Source of the DNA: Trichinella spiralis
Lineage: Eukaryota; Nematoda; Enoplea; Trichinellida; Trichinellidae
Length of the DNA: 64,000 bases
Direction: 5' to 3'
NCBI GenBank assembly: GCA_000181795.3
Contig: CM012953.1
Coordinates: 13,791,595-13,855,594, forward strand
Both the position numbers and the translations under genes were made by a program. The first letter of the stretch is position 1; the number at the start of each line of letters is the position of its first letter. The notes under the pieces were generated by a model. The model saw nothing but the letters and a program-made list of their open reading frames with translations. It was not told the DNA's origin and searched no databases. Positions 49,424 to 60,949 of the stretch are shown piece by piece.

Positions 49424-50791
49424 TTACCAGTAGGGTCTGTCGTCGCATAGATGCTGCCAACTGGCAAACTCTCCCCAATGGGACATGTTCAACAAGAACG
49501 CATCCGAATGCTTGGCGCCGTCAACATTGTCCGAATCAGCTGAATAATTTTTATTATATTGCAACAAATTGGTGTTGTTGTTCAATTGATTCGATGTTGA
49601 TGGATTATTAGCATCGACAGAATTGCTATTATTATCATTATTATTAGCAGAGTTGGCATCAGCAGCAGAAGAAGAAGAAGAATAAGATGATGATGATGAA
49701 GATGCAGATGTTGATAAAGTCTGAGTATTGCGACGCTGCCGGACCTGTTCATTGAATAGTTCAAAATTGGAGCCCTGGTTGTTGTCCCAAAATTCTCGAC
49801 CATCTCCAGTTTTGTAGCAGACGCAAAATTGTACAGTATCGTGCGGATGAATAGAAGCAGGCTCGTTGGCCGGCATGTTGAACTGAAACTGAAACGTATC
49901 CAAATCGCCGGCACTGCGCTGAAATGTCGCCGGCTTGTCGTAATAGCTTTGCCAATTGTCGGTAGTGTAACGGATCAGTACGGTCTTTTCGAACGAGATG
50001 TTCTTCACTTTCACCGTACCGGTGAGCTTGGAACAACGGTCGTCGAGCATCACGTTCTCCAAAGCCACTTGCTGTTCGTTGGTCTTGCGCCTGAAAGCCG
50101 CGTACTGGGACGCCGGTTGGGTAAAGCCCAGATGCCATGAAGCCGGGTTCTGGGCCGCGGATTTTCTACCATCGACCATGTCCTCTTCGTCGTTCTCACT
50201 GACTGGGATCCCATGGGCACGAAGAACACTGGCACTCAGGCGTGGCGGTACATCCGACGGTTCGGTCATCACTTTCACCGTAGCCAGCTGATGACCCTGG
50301 CAATCGGCGAATGTGACTTTCTTCTTCTTCTTTTTATTATTACTTTTGCTGCTGTCGTTGGTATTATTCGGATTTTTATTCCCAGCCGACGGTGCAAAAC
50401 CGCTCGCAGCCATCAGCTCGGCCCATCTCCTTCGCCAGTCGTCGATCTCAACTTTACCCTCCCTGGCCAACATCAGATTGATCTTCTCCGACTCAGACAG
50501 AGAACGATCCTTCAACACAGACGGCTTGACAAACACACCCCTCGACGCCAGAGGGAAAGTAGCCACCCGTCGACACATACCCGGTGAATCCGATGCCAAC
50601 AGCTGACGCCGGCATGCCGGAATTATCGAAGATGATGATGAGGAGGAGGAGGAGGAAGAGATTGAGGAATTGGAGGAGTTGGAAGAGGAAGAGGACGACG
50701 ACTGACCACTTACATTAAGATTTCGTAAAGCTTGCGATGGATCCATCGTTATTGGTGACTTCAAAAGCACTGACCCGTTGTCCATCGACAT
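49424..50791 (-). CDS. Protein phosphatase 1 regulatory subunit 3 (glycogen-targeting, CBM21)
   Basis: Single coding exon of 455 residues. It brings PP1 to glycogen so that glycogen synthase is dephosphorylated and activated. Visible: a poly-Ser tract (about 31-55); the PP1-docking RVxF motif as KKVTF at about 157-161 after a poly-Lys run; a CBM21 glycogen-binding domain at about 215-345 with VKNISFEKTVLIRYTTDNW and the diagnostic WDNNQGSNF; a second Ser/Asn-rich region; and the end CDDRPYW. The start at 50791 is firm: in-frame TGA codons lie just upstream, and a splice acceptor follows 16 bases before the ATG (exon begins at 50807), so there is a separate 5' UTR exon. The last codons overlap a donor-like site that could lead to the exon at 48953. 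Confidence 0.93.
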   Translation of the reverse strand: MSMDNGSVLLKSPITMDPSQALRNLNVSGQSSSSSSSNSSNSSISSSSSSSSSSSIIPACRRQLLASDSPGMCRRVATFPLASRGVFVKPSVLKDRSLSESEKINLMLAREGKVEIDDWRRRWAELMAASGFAPSAGNKNPNNTNDSSKSNNKKKKKKVTFADCQGHQLATVKVMTEPSDVPPRLSASVLRAHGIPVSENDEEDMVDGRKSAAQNPASWHLGFTQPASQYAAFRRKTNEQQVALENVMLDDRCSKLTGTVKVKNISFEKTVLIRYTTDNWQSYYDKPATFQRSAGDLDTFQFQFNMPANEPASIHPHDTVQFCVCYKTGDGREFWDNNQGSNFELFNEQVRQRRNTQTLSTSASSSSSSYSSSSSAADANSANNNDNNSNSVDANNPSTSNQLNNNTNLLQYNKNYSADSDNVDGAKHSDAFLLNMSHWGEFASWQHLCDDRPYW

Positions 50792-50810
50792 CTTTCATCA
50801 GTTCAACCTG
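50792..50810 (-). other. 5' UTR splice acceptor of the PP1 subunit gene
   Basis: On the minus strand CTGTTTCAG ends at 50808 and the exon starts at 50807, 16 nt before the ATG. Those 16 nt include two in-frame TGA codons, so upstream exons must be non-coding in this frame. Confidence 0.7.
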
Positions 50811-51226
50811 AAACAGTTAACCAAATTAACCGATTCAAATTTCCCCCCATTGACATTATTCACACTGACAGTGCGCAATACAACTTTTTTTGCTATTGAA
50901 AAAAAAATTATCCCACAAAACCAAAGCACTATCAAAATTCATGCCAATTAAAAATTAATACAAACGGATAAAATATTTTTAATTAAAAAAACACCATATA
51001 AATAATTCTGATCATCATCTTAACAATGCAAATTAACTGAGCACATTTTTGACGTTTGTGTATTGGATGTCGAAACGTTTTTCACGCCCATTTGATTCAC
51101 TACTAAAACCACTGGTGTGGAAAATAAAAATAAAAATATTTTTCCTACTTAACAGCAGGAATTGCCTTCCTCCAAAAGCGTACATTATAAAAATTTGACA
51201 ATTTACATAACATTATAATATATATA

Positions 51227-51359
51227 CAGGGGCGTTGATACGTCTAATTCATAAGGGGATGGATATAGTATCCAGAAGATCTATTTGGGACCCAGGGGAT
51301 GGAAATGGTGAAAGTAGCATAAAATTTTTCCCAATGGACCCCCCTTATCAACGCTACTG
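51227..51359. mobile_element. 133-bp MITE with terminal inverted repeats
   Basis: The left end is CAGGGGCGTTGATA. The right end, read inwards, is CAGTAGCGTTGATAAGGGGG, so 12 of the first 14 bases match. Both sides are flanked by TATATA, compatible with a TA-type target duplication, although longer duplications are masked by the AT-rich context. There is no coding capacity. The CAG...GGGG style is common among small non-autonomous DNA transposons; the superfamily is not determined. Confidence 0.7.
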
Positions 51360-54300
51360 TATATATTGGATTTTTATCTTCAATAATTTTAATTTTTCTA
51401 TTAATTGAAAGTTTGCTCAGTTATTAAATGAAAAGAATCAACATTCAAAAATGTTTAACAATAATAATGATAGCATGAACAAGAGGAAGAGTTTCAAATT
51501 GTGTACCTTTACCTGCAGATGGATTACAACATCCCAACATATGAAAAGCTTATGAAGAAAGAACAAGAGAGAATAAGTAAGAGTGCAAAACAGAGAGAGA
51601 GAGAGTGTGTGTGGAGATGGAAATTGAAAAAATTCCAAGAACATCATAGACGCGCCACTGAAACGTAAATAAAATCAACGAACTATATAAACCCTCTCTT
51701 CATGACACAAACCACCGCCCCAAATAAACATAAATCAAAATTTAAAAAAAAAAAACAAAAACAACAAAGAAAAGAATGTAGTAGAATAAGCAAAATAATC
51801 GTAAATTATACTGATAAAAAAATAAGTAAAAAACTGCATGAAAATTGTTAGCATTGAACCTGAAAATTTGAATTATAATTTTTCTGCAAAAATAAATTAA
51901 CATTAATTAATTATTGTTGTTGTTGCTCAACGAAAGAAAGAAAAGCAAGAAAATATCAAAAGCAGTTTAGCTGAATTGAATTATTATTCAAAGTGACAAG
52001 AAAAATCACGTGCTCAGTTAGCATTTTATTTGAACATTGCATGTGATTTGCATTGTTCAAACGCAACAACAACAACAGTCACACGGTGAAGAAGATTCTT
52101 CAGCATGAAATGCAATCACCACAAATATCACAGCTGATTATTCAAAATAGAAAAATTCACATCTCTTATAAACAGACAAACAGATATTCAATTTTTAAAA
52201 ATGATATAATTAATTATTAAATCATTTTTTCATTACTAGTGTAAAGAAATGAATTACGAAGATGAACAGAAATTAAATATATTCACAAGAGGAGAATTCC
52301 AATTATTCAGCTGCTGCAATTCTAGTTCCAAGTAGAATTATGAATGAATGAATGAATGCTTGTTTCTTTTAACGTAAGCAAAAATAGAATGATCGTTATA
52401 ACATTGTTGAAATGAACATTAAAAAAATACAGAATATATATTAAAATTTCTGAATAAAAAATCATTAGCATTACATTAATGCTAATGATATTTTTCTTAC
52501 TCAAGCAAGCAAACCGAAGAAGAAACAGAGATTCAGTTGTTCAGTTGCCACTGATCAATTGTGAAATCCGTGCAAATTTCTCAGGCGACATTGATTTTTA
52601 TACGCATCCAATAAAAAAACAATATATATATAAACATGTATTCAACATGTATAAACAACAACAGCAGATAATTATTTAATTAATTAATTAATTAATCAGT
52701 GCTAGAAGTAAACAACAAGTCACAAGCTAGTTCAGGGGCGGTGCAAAAACAATAGAAAAAAAATTACAAAATAAAAAATTGAATTAAAGAAAGAAAAAAC
52801 AAAGTGAAAATGTAGGCGAAAATGTAAATTTCGTCGAAACTGCTTTGCTTTCGAAATGATCAGTTGAAAATTATTTATTCATGCAACAGCCACCATCAGT
52901 CGACGTCACCAAGCCGTAAATAATACTACTTGCACTTCACAATAATAAGCAAGTAAGCTTTCAGCTGATCAACAATAAAAAAAAGAAAAAATAATAATAC
53001 ACAAAGAATAGGAATGAAAAAATGCCCCTATTCTGCGAGATCACTTGATTCAAAAAGTTGAAAAATTTGTACTGACCAAATGTGAAATTTGAATTTTTTT
53101 TCAATCTAAATTTTTTTAGCAAAAAAATAAAGCAGCTTATTTATATTTTTTAAAAAAATTCAAACAAACAATATCGACTGACGACAAAATAAAACAAAAC
53201 GCAGTTTTTTAATACATTATAATGATAATCAGGTAGAATTAATAATTGACTGCAACGTTGCATTTGGAAAAGAAAACGAAAACAAATGCGTAAAATTTGA
53301 TATTCAACAAAGCAGAAAAGCTAACGATAGTGCAAATGATGATGCCCCAGTCAACTCTCATGCTCGTGCAAAATGGTCATTTCAATTCAATATTAATCGA
53401 ATTATTAAAAAAATAAATAATTAAACAACAAGCAATACATATTTAAAAAAAAGAATTAACCATTCCACATCAACAACCTATATACATATAGAATGACGTC
53501 AAAGTTTCACATGATAATATCAGCCAACAAATATAAATAAACCGGTGACAACGCAACCAACATTTTCAGCACGAAAGCTGCAGAGTTGAAAACTTGTGTT
53601 GAAAAGCATCGAAAAACACAAACTGTGCCGCTATATAATATAGTACAATATCTCTCGTTCGTTGACAATAATTGCACAACTTTCTACCATATCAACAGAT
53701 TATCAAAAAAATTTTTTAAATAAACATGAACACAAGCACAAATTTAATATTCAAAATTGATTAGCAAGCTATTGCACATGTTGGGATGATGATGATAATA
53801 CATATATTTGTGCATCATGGGAGAGGGAGAGAGAAATGAAATCAGCTAAATTACAGAAAGTTCACAGCTAGTAAAAAGCAACAAATATACACCATAAGAG
53901 AAGAAAAAGCTATGATAAATAACGTTGTAATATAAAAACAACAATTTCATTACTTACTTTTTTTATTTTTTTGTTAACTAACAAATTATAGCAGAAGAAT
54001 GAATGAATGTTGGTTGTGGAAGAAGAGGAGAAAAAGCAAACGGCGTGTGAAACAACGCAAGTACGTAGAAAGAAATCAAATTCACCAAACCAATCAATTA
54101 TCGAATGGAAAATAAATAATATTCAAATCAAAATTTGGGTTAATAATCGACGAGAGACAAATTATCAATCATTTTCGATGATCATAATCACTGACCAAAA
54201 TATAAATGCATATGTATATGTACATGTATAAAATTCATTATTATAAAAAAATTATCTTCTGACTTGTTGTCAAACAATTTCAAATGAAATTTCATATTTG

Positions 54301-57300
54301 CATAATTTCACATAAAAACAGCTTATAAACAACTATTACATGATTAATGCAATAAATACGTGATTAATACAATTAATAAACGATGATCCAATAATGCTTG
54401 TTAAAAAAAATAGCAAAAGCAAAACCAAACAACTTCCAAAAGTTCTCAAACATTATCATAATTATATGCAAGAACAAGTGGAGTGAAAAAAATTTTTTTA
54501 ATGCTATATTGAATAATTGCATTTCGGTTTCGTAAATTCTTTGCTTTTTTAAATTTACAATAAAACTGATAAAATAAATATCAAACAAAAATTTTTCATT
54601 CAATAAAACAAAAACAAATACCTTTGCAAAAAGCATCTGCAAAAAATTCAATATATCAATTCAAAAAATATTGTTCTGCATAATCATACTTCCGTACATA
54701 CGTACATGAGTAACATGATGCTCAGAAAATGAAAACTCGTAAACATTTTAATTTTAACTCGGTTGTGTCGTTGAAGCTTTACGTCATCGACGCGCAAGAT
54801 GGAAGAGAAAATAAGCAGCGCATAATAATTTAAGTGAAAATCTCATACCACACCACAATAGTGAAAAGCTGAAATAAACAAACTGAAAACGCTAGTCCTA
54901 CTGTGCAATAAGCTTTGCAAAAAAACTCATCTGATTTTATAAATTCATACGATAAAATTATTTTCAATCACTTTTCAAATTGCAACAAAATATATCCAGA
55001 GCATTACGAAGCAATCAATATAACATACAAATCAATGATCGCTAATTCAAATCAGCACAAATATAAGCGTAAACAAATGATTGAATTTTCTACTTGTGTT
55101 CTTGTTCATAAATTGATAAATTTCCAATCACTTTAATTCAATTTATTATATTTTCATAAAAATCTCAAACAATTTTCCAGCAGACAACTGCATTTTTTTA
55201 AATTCAATCGTTGCAATACTAGTACTACTACTACTACTACTATTGCTGCTGCTAATAATAATAATACGTTAACAAACGCTACTGATTAGGTTGCATATTT
55301 GTAAACAAAATTCAAACCGATTTAAAAGCTGTTCTTTTTTTACTTCATTCAAAAATTTGAATTCACAATTTGAAATCTAATTCATTAACTTACAAATTTA
55401 CTATGTTTACTACTACTGATCAAAACAACAACTGACAACAAAGCAACTGTACAACTGGTCCTCTGCTTGCAATACAGAAAGCGAAATTTGATGTTCAGTT
55501 TCAAAAACAACACTTCATTCTTTCAAATGAATATAAGAAGCTGGCTGAACTGAGATTTCATGAAACTTGAACATCAATTGCGTCATTTCCATTCAATTGC
55601 TATTATTGACAATAATCGCATCTCACAAACGATTCTCAAAAAACAAAAAAATAAAAAGCTTCAACAACAAGATCTGATCAATTTGCTTCGACAACCAATG
55701 ATGAAAAATGATGGATAACATGAATCTGCCACATACTAAGCGTGTCCATCACAAGCAAAATTGGCTACATAAACTGAAAATTATATGTAAAAACATTTGA
55801 TGATGCTTAAACAATTTCAATTTCCTTCAAATCATTCTCAATAAAATCTAGTCTCTTCAACAACATCTACTACCCACATACAAGTGTTGTATGAACAAAC
55901 TATGAACTGATATTTTTTTTCTGTTGCTATTATTAAAATATCCTACTATTCATTAAAAACGTTCAACTTTAAGCTAACGAAATATTGCACATGTTAACCT
56001 TGTACAATATTATGACTGTCCTATTCGTTACATACATATATTTCAAATTATTTTAAACGCACGCATCATTGACAAACATTTATACAACAATTTGTCGACA
56101 CATAACCTACAGCAAACGTTAGAAAGAACTTCCATACATCAAAGAATGCTAATGACCTATTCACATCCAGTTTCTTTACAATTTACATTGCAGACCGGCG
56201 TTTCAAATGTTCCATGCAAAATATAAATATAATAAATTACAGATTATCGACAAAAAATTTCATTACATCGACAAAACAACTAAAATTAGAGATTTCAAAT
56301 TATCGTTTCGAGCCAACTGCTGACATTTTCCCAAATCGCTGAATGGACCTATCCAACTGACAACAGTCAAGCATTAATAATAAGTTTTATTTTTAAAAAT
56401 AATAATAAATAAAGCAAAATCTGCAGTATCATATGAAATCATAAACAATGCAGTTGAAAAGCAAGAATACAAACCTGAATTCAGCTGTTCAGTCAACTAT
56501 ATTTAGACAAGTAAACACTATTAACACTTATATGAACATATGACAAGATGAAAAATCAGTTTAATGTGCTCTTTGAACACTCAACGACTCGTTTTGCAAA
56601 TACTTTTCTTTCCAATGCAATGTCTGAACATATCTAGAAAGCAGCGCTATCTAATAAATATGGCACGAATGATGGCAAATATCACAACTGCCTTATTTGG
56701 GTCAAATCGGATAAAACAAATTAAAACAAATCCATGTACAGTTTAAAAATAATCAAGTATTATATGCAATACATTACTTGAAAATCAGCTGCAGATGCAT
56801 ACTTCAAATGTTCATCCATTGTAATGACTTTTTTATCTTAAAGGAAAAATGCATTTCAATAATACATATTTTATTTTGTGCGAAACTGGCTTTACGCAAG
56901 CAATTTAAAATTATGACAAACTGATCACTTTTTTCATTACTAAACTAATCATACACTACAGTTTTGGTGAATTTTATCAAGTAATAGAAATTTCTTCGTG
57001 TTATTTTTAACCTAACAACTGCAAAACACTTTTGAGCAAATAATCAATTTGAGTGAATTATAAAAGATGCTCGTTTTGTAATTCTTTCTTGCTTGTTTTC
57101 TGTGATATGTACTTATATTTTCTATGAAATATATATTTAATTTTACTGAAGTTGACATAATGACAGAAAAAATTAATTTCAACTACAGATAAAAATTAAA
57201 ATCCTGCTATTTAAATTAAAATCATTTTATGAATAATAAATGCCATTGAACATGCATTTATGACAAATTACTTAAACAATAAATCATACACTGATAACAT

Positions 57301-59070
57301 AAAAAGATAAAGCAAAGCACATTTATTATGCGTATTTTCCAAGATGAAAGTTGAAATTTTAAAAGTTGAATTTTCTGCACATAAAATGAAATTGAAAATA
57401 AAAGTGAACAAATTTTTGTGCATTTCTTCATCATGAAAATGTATTATGAAAAAGAAGTTTGAGTTTTTTGTAAATTTGCAAATAAAAAATTTCGTGACGT
57501 GTAAATTTTTGACATAAGGAAATTTTATCAAAAAGTACTCATTTCTTAATATAAATCAGAACAAAGTAAAAATGTTTCACATTTATTTAAATGCAAATAT
57601 TCGAACAAGTTGCAAACAACAAGGCACAGTGAGCAATATTCTGAATCTAATTAAAACAATGGACTGTATTTCCCGAACAAAAGCAGCAGTTCTGAACTGG
57701 GGATTCTGGACATTCCACGTGAATGGTCCATATCCACCGTACATAAAAGTGCCACAGTCAGCAGGATGCCGGAGCTGCTGATTAGGGACCGTGGGATGGA
57801 ATTTTCACCGACTCTTTTAACATCAACGTCGAAACGGACAACTCTTGAGCAACCACCAACCAGCGATTCTTGTAATGCTTCACAACTGCTCGGCGTTCCA
57901 TCAGACAAATTCCAACAACTCTCGCGTCATTCAGCTCTCCAACTGCTTGCGGATTAAACCTTACATCCTGTTTAATGTGTACTCGTTTCTATTACTTCTT
58001 CAACTAGTACTTCTTCGTACTTTCTTCAACTAGTCCATGGCGATTCATCTCTGTTTCGTCGTGTTTGAGTGCATTTATGCAAGAATGGCAAAATTAATTG
58101 CAATTTACCATTGCTTCTGTTCAACTGCATTCGTTGAAGAGTAACATAGACAGGTTAATGTACATGTTCTTTATTTAAGTGAAGCAGCTGCTTCATTCTA
58201 TGAATAGAACTTGTATTTGGATGTGGGCTTTTCTAATGAGCTAAAATGGCACATGAAATGGCCTGGTGCGACCGTGATGACACAAGTAATCCAGTAGTAA
58301 TGAACTCATTTCATTCATGATTTCAGGATTTTTCTTGTGAATATATAAATCGAGTATATATCATTCATCCAATTTCGTTACGTAGTCCCATTTTATGGGT
58401 AAATGGGATATACTCAGCCTGCAGTACAGACTATTTTTAAGTCTTTCTACCACACAACCAAAAAGCACCGCATTAAGAAAAATGCAAAAGCTGCTAAGAG
58501 TTCACTGTCTGTTCATTAACAACTCTACTGCAGTCAACAGAACATTTTCATGGTTAAACTGGATCTTTGTCAAGCGCACACTATAAAGCGGCTCACTCAG
58601 GTCAAATTAGCGCTATAGCACCAACGTAAAAGAACAGAAGTAGACAGCCATTAGGTCTGCGATAATCGGCATCAAGAACCCATTTCCCACTAGGAACACA
58701 ATGACAAAACCTGACACTGCTGAGAGGATTTAAAAAAATTCTTCTTCACCAAAACGAACCGCGTTTTGCTGTTCATCACCTACATCATGCATCATCGGCA
58801 TCAACAAACGCAATGCAAAAAGTGCTCAACGCAACTCCTATTTATATACATGAGCATAGAAATTTATAGAAACTTTTAGAAACTAAAATTACTTGATTGT
58901 ATTAATACTGTAGCGTTATTTTATACTTTTAAAAGAAATAATATTATACGCAAAATGCTTTTCACACTTATAATGTTCAGAAATAAACGTGATTTCTAGT
59001 TGTTCAGCTTCTTTTTTATTTTAATAAAAAGTGATACGATCAAATTATTACTGTTGCGAACATACACGTC

Positions 59071-59100
59071 ACTGAGAGTAGACCGTATTCTGACTCTCAG
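59071..59100. repeat. Short inverted repeat (8-bp stem)
   Basis: CTGAGAGT and ACTCTCAG flank a 13-bp spacer. Perfect but short; it may be chance or a protein-binding palindrome. Confidence 0.35.
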
Positions 59101-60949
59101 GAGCAATGGGCAGCATTTCGGACTTTTTCAATTCTAAACCTGACCATCACTATGATGTACATATCAGCAACACCAGAACTCGACCGATGGTAGAACTCCA
59201 GCCGTCATGTTGTTTTCTAGCTCAATCATCGAGTGCTTGAACAGAGGAGACTTAGGCGGTTTCTGATTTAGCTTCAACAACTGGTTGGGATTGTCATATC
59301 TTGCCCATTCTTTCTTTGTCCTCCCTTTTATTATTGGCTGTTCACGGATAGGCTGTTCTCAGTTGAACGATAATTGGTGAATGAATTGTGCAATATGATT
59401 AGCCATTTAGGTTGGATCTGTGGTTGTCTATCAAAATTTGATCTTTGACCTCGTTGAGTAAATTAATTTACGACGTTGTTCAAATTGTAATGATATTCTA
59501 CATTAGTTTGGTTATAATATTTAATATTTTCTTTAATTTTTTACTTTCTTGTAAGGGTGGAAACGTCTTTAAAAGTTGTGCTTATAAAATGCTTCATAGT
59601 TTGACATTTGACTGATTGCTGAATATTATAATTTCATGTTATAAATTGCTTTTCTTATTTAATTTCTTCAAATTTATCTTGATCAACAAATAATATGTTT
59701 TTTCGTGATTTAATGTTAATACTGGTTTAATATGTTTACTCCTTGAAAATAGCATTTTTCAGCAAAGTGCCGCCATCAACAAAAAAAGATCTTTTTTCGT
59801 TTTCTTAAAATTAAAATTTAAAACAAGCAAAACAGTCGTTTTGCACTTTCCCAGAAAAATCTACATTGTTTGGCAATCAATCGTTGGGTAAGTGCACAAA
59901 TCTTCGTCCTACAAGCAACAGAGAGGAAGCTCAATTGCACATTCGTTGTTCTTCCAACACAAATCATCAAACTTTTCCACCATTGAATAATTTATTCATA
60001 AGGCGATTTTAATACAAAGCGAAGATGAGCAAACATAAACTCGTCCAACATTGCAGTTGTCCAGCTAAAAGCGAATAATGACAACAGTGCCAGCAGCTTA
60101 GATCAAACAAATATAAAATTTTTCATAAATATAATTTCTTCAATTTTTAGAACATTTATCATGCATATTATGTAATATGTTATTATAATTTCTAAAAATA
60201 TGATGAGAATGAGTGGAATGCAACAACCGCTAAACAGGGAAAAGCCAGAAAGAAGAACAACAAAAGCAAGACAACGCAAAGTAGGTATAATTTGAAAATA
60301 GAGATAAAAACTGACCAATTAGATTGTTCATCAGGCCGACGTATTAGCTGAAGGATTCGTTTTTGCCTAGTTTCAAATAGAAACAGAAAATCCAAAAAAA
60401 TGCTGTTAAAATTAAAAACAAAATATAATATTATTAGACGTGTATAATTTTCGTTCAAGTTCAAAGTTTCAAAGTATTTTATTTTGCTTCATCTATTCAA
60501 CTTGCTTTATTTAATACTGTAGAAAAGCGAAAAATGCCGGTAGTCATTAGTAAAATTTTTTTGAATTTTTGTATTAAACTTTAAAAAAAATACAATTTAA
60601 AATAAACATATCTAAGTTAGTGAATATAAATTATTGAAAATTATGATTTGGTGATTTATTATTTGTTTGATAACAATGATAGTTATGTTCTTGTATTACA
60701 GTAATTTTTTTATCATAATTTCTCTTATTTTTTAGGTGAAGAACTTTTATTTAGCTTGACATTTAATGCAGTTGACATCAATTTGAGTTTATTGTAACTA
60801 ATGTGATTGATGTAATTTTTCTTTTACACGCACATTTTAATTAAATCATTGAAACTTAATTCTACAATTTCAGATAGCCGCAGTTGTCCAGTAAATTTTC
60901 TACTTGCACACAGTTCAGAGATTAATCATTGTAAAAAAGTTTATCTTCG

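Larger units (their letters stand above)
50811..60949. other. 10-kb non-coding stretch between the PP1 subunit gene and Sec3
   Basis: No frame here matches a protein family. Expected contents are the far 5' UTR exon(s) and promoter of the minus-strand PP1 subunit gene and the promoter of Sec3. The stretch is largely AT-rich and repeat-littered: (GAAT)n near 52341, (TTAA)n at about 52676-52697 and an ACT/GCT/AAT triplet run at about 55222-55265. A less AT-rich patch at about 57640-58900 is a candidate promoter or first exon. A short MITE lies at 51227-51359 and an inverted repeat at about 59071-59100. Confidence 0.5.

Noticed and set aside
50213-50606. Plus-strand open frames of about 100-124 codons
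   Set aside because: Antisense to the PP1 glycogen-targeting subunit, in a low-complexity region; no independent support.
52400-57540. Many open frames of 60-92 codons
   Set aside because: All are AT-rich, low in complexity, on both strands and without domain or splice support; expected by chance at this base composition.
57651-57908. Minus-strand frame with an RVVRF segment resembling a PP1-docking motif
   Set aside because: Tempting as an upstream exon of the PP1 subunit gene, but it has no ATG start, and stops just before the real ATG at 50791 rule out in-frame joining.
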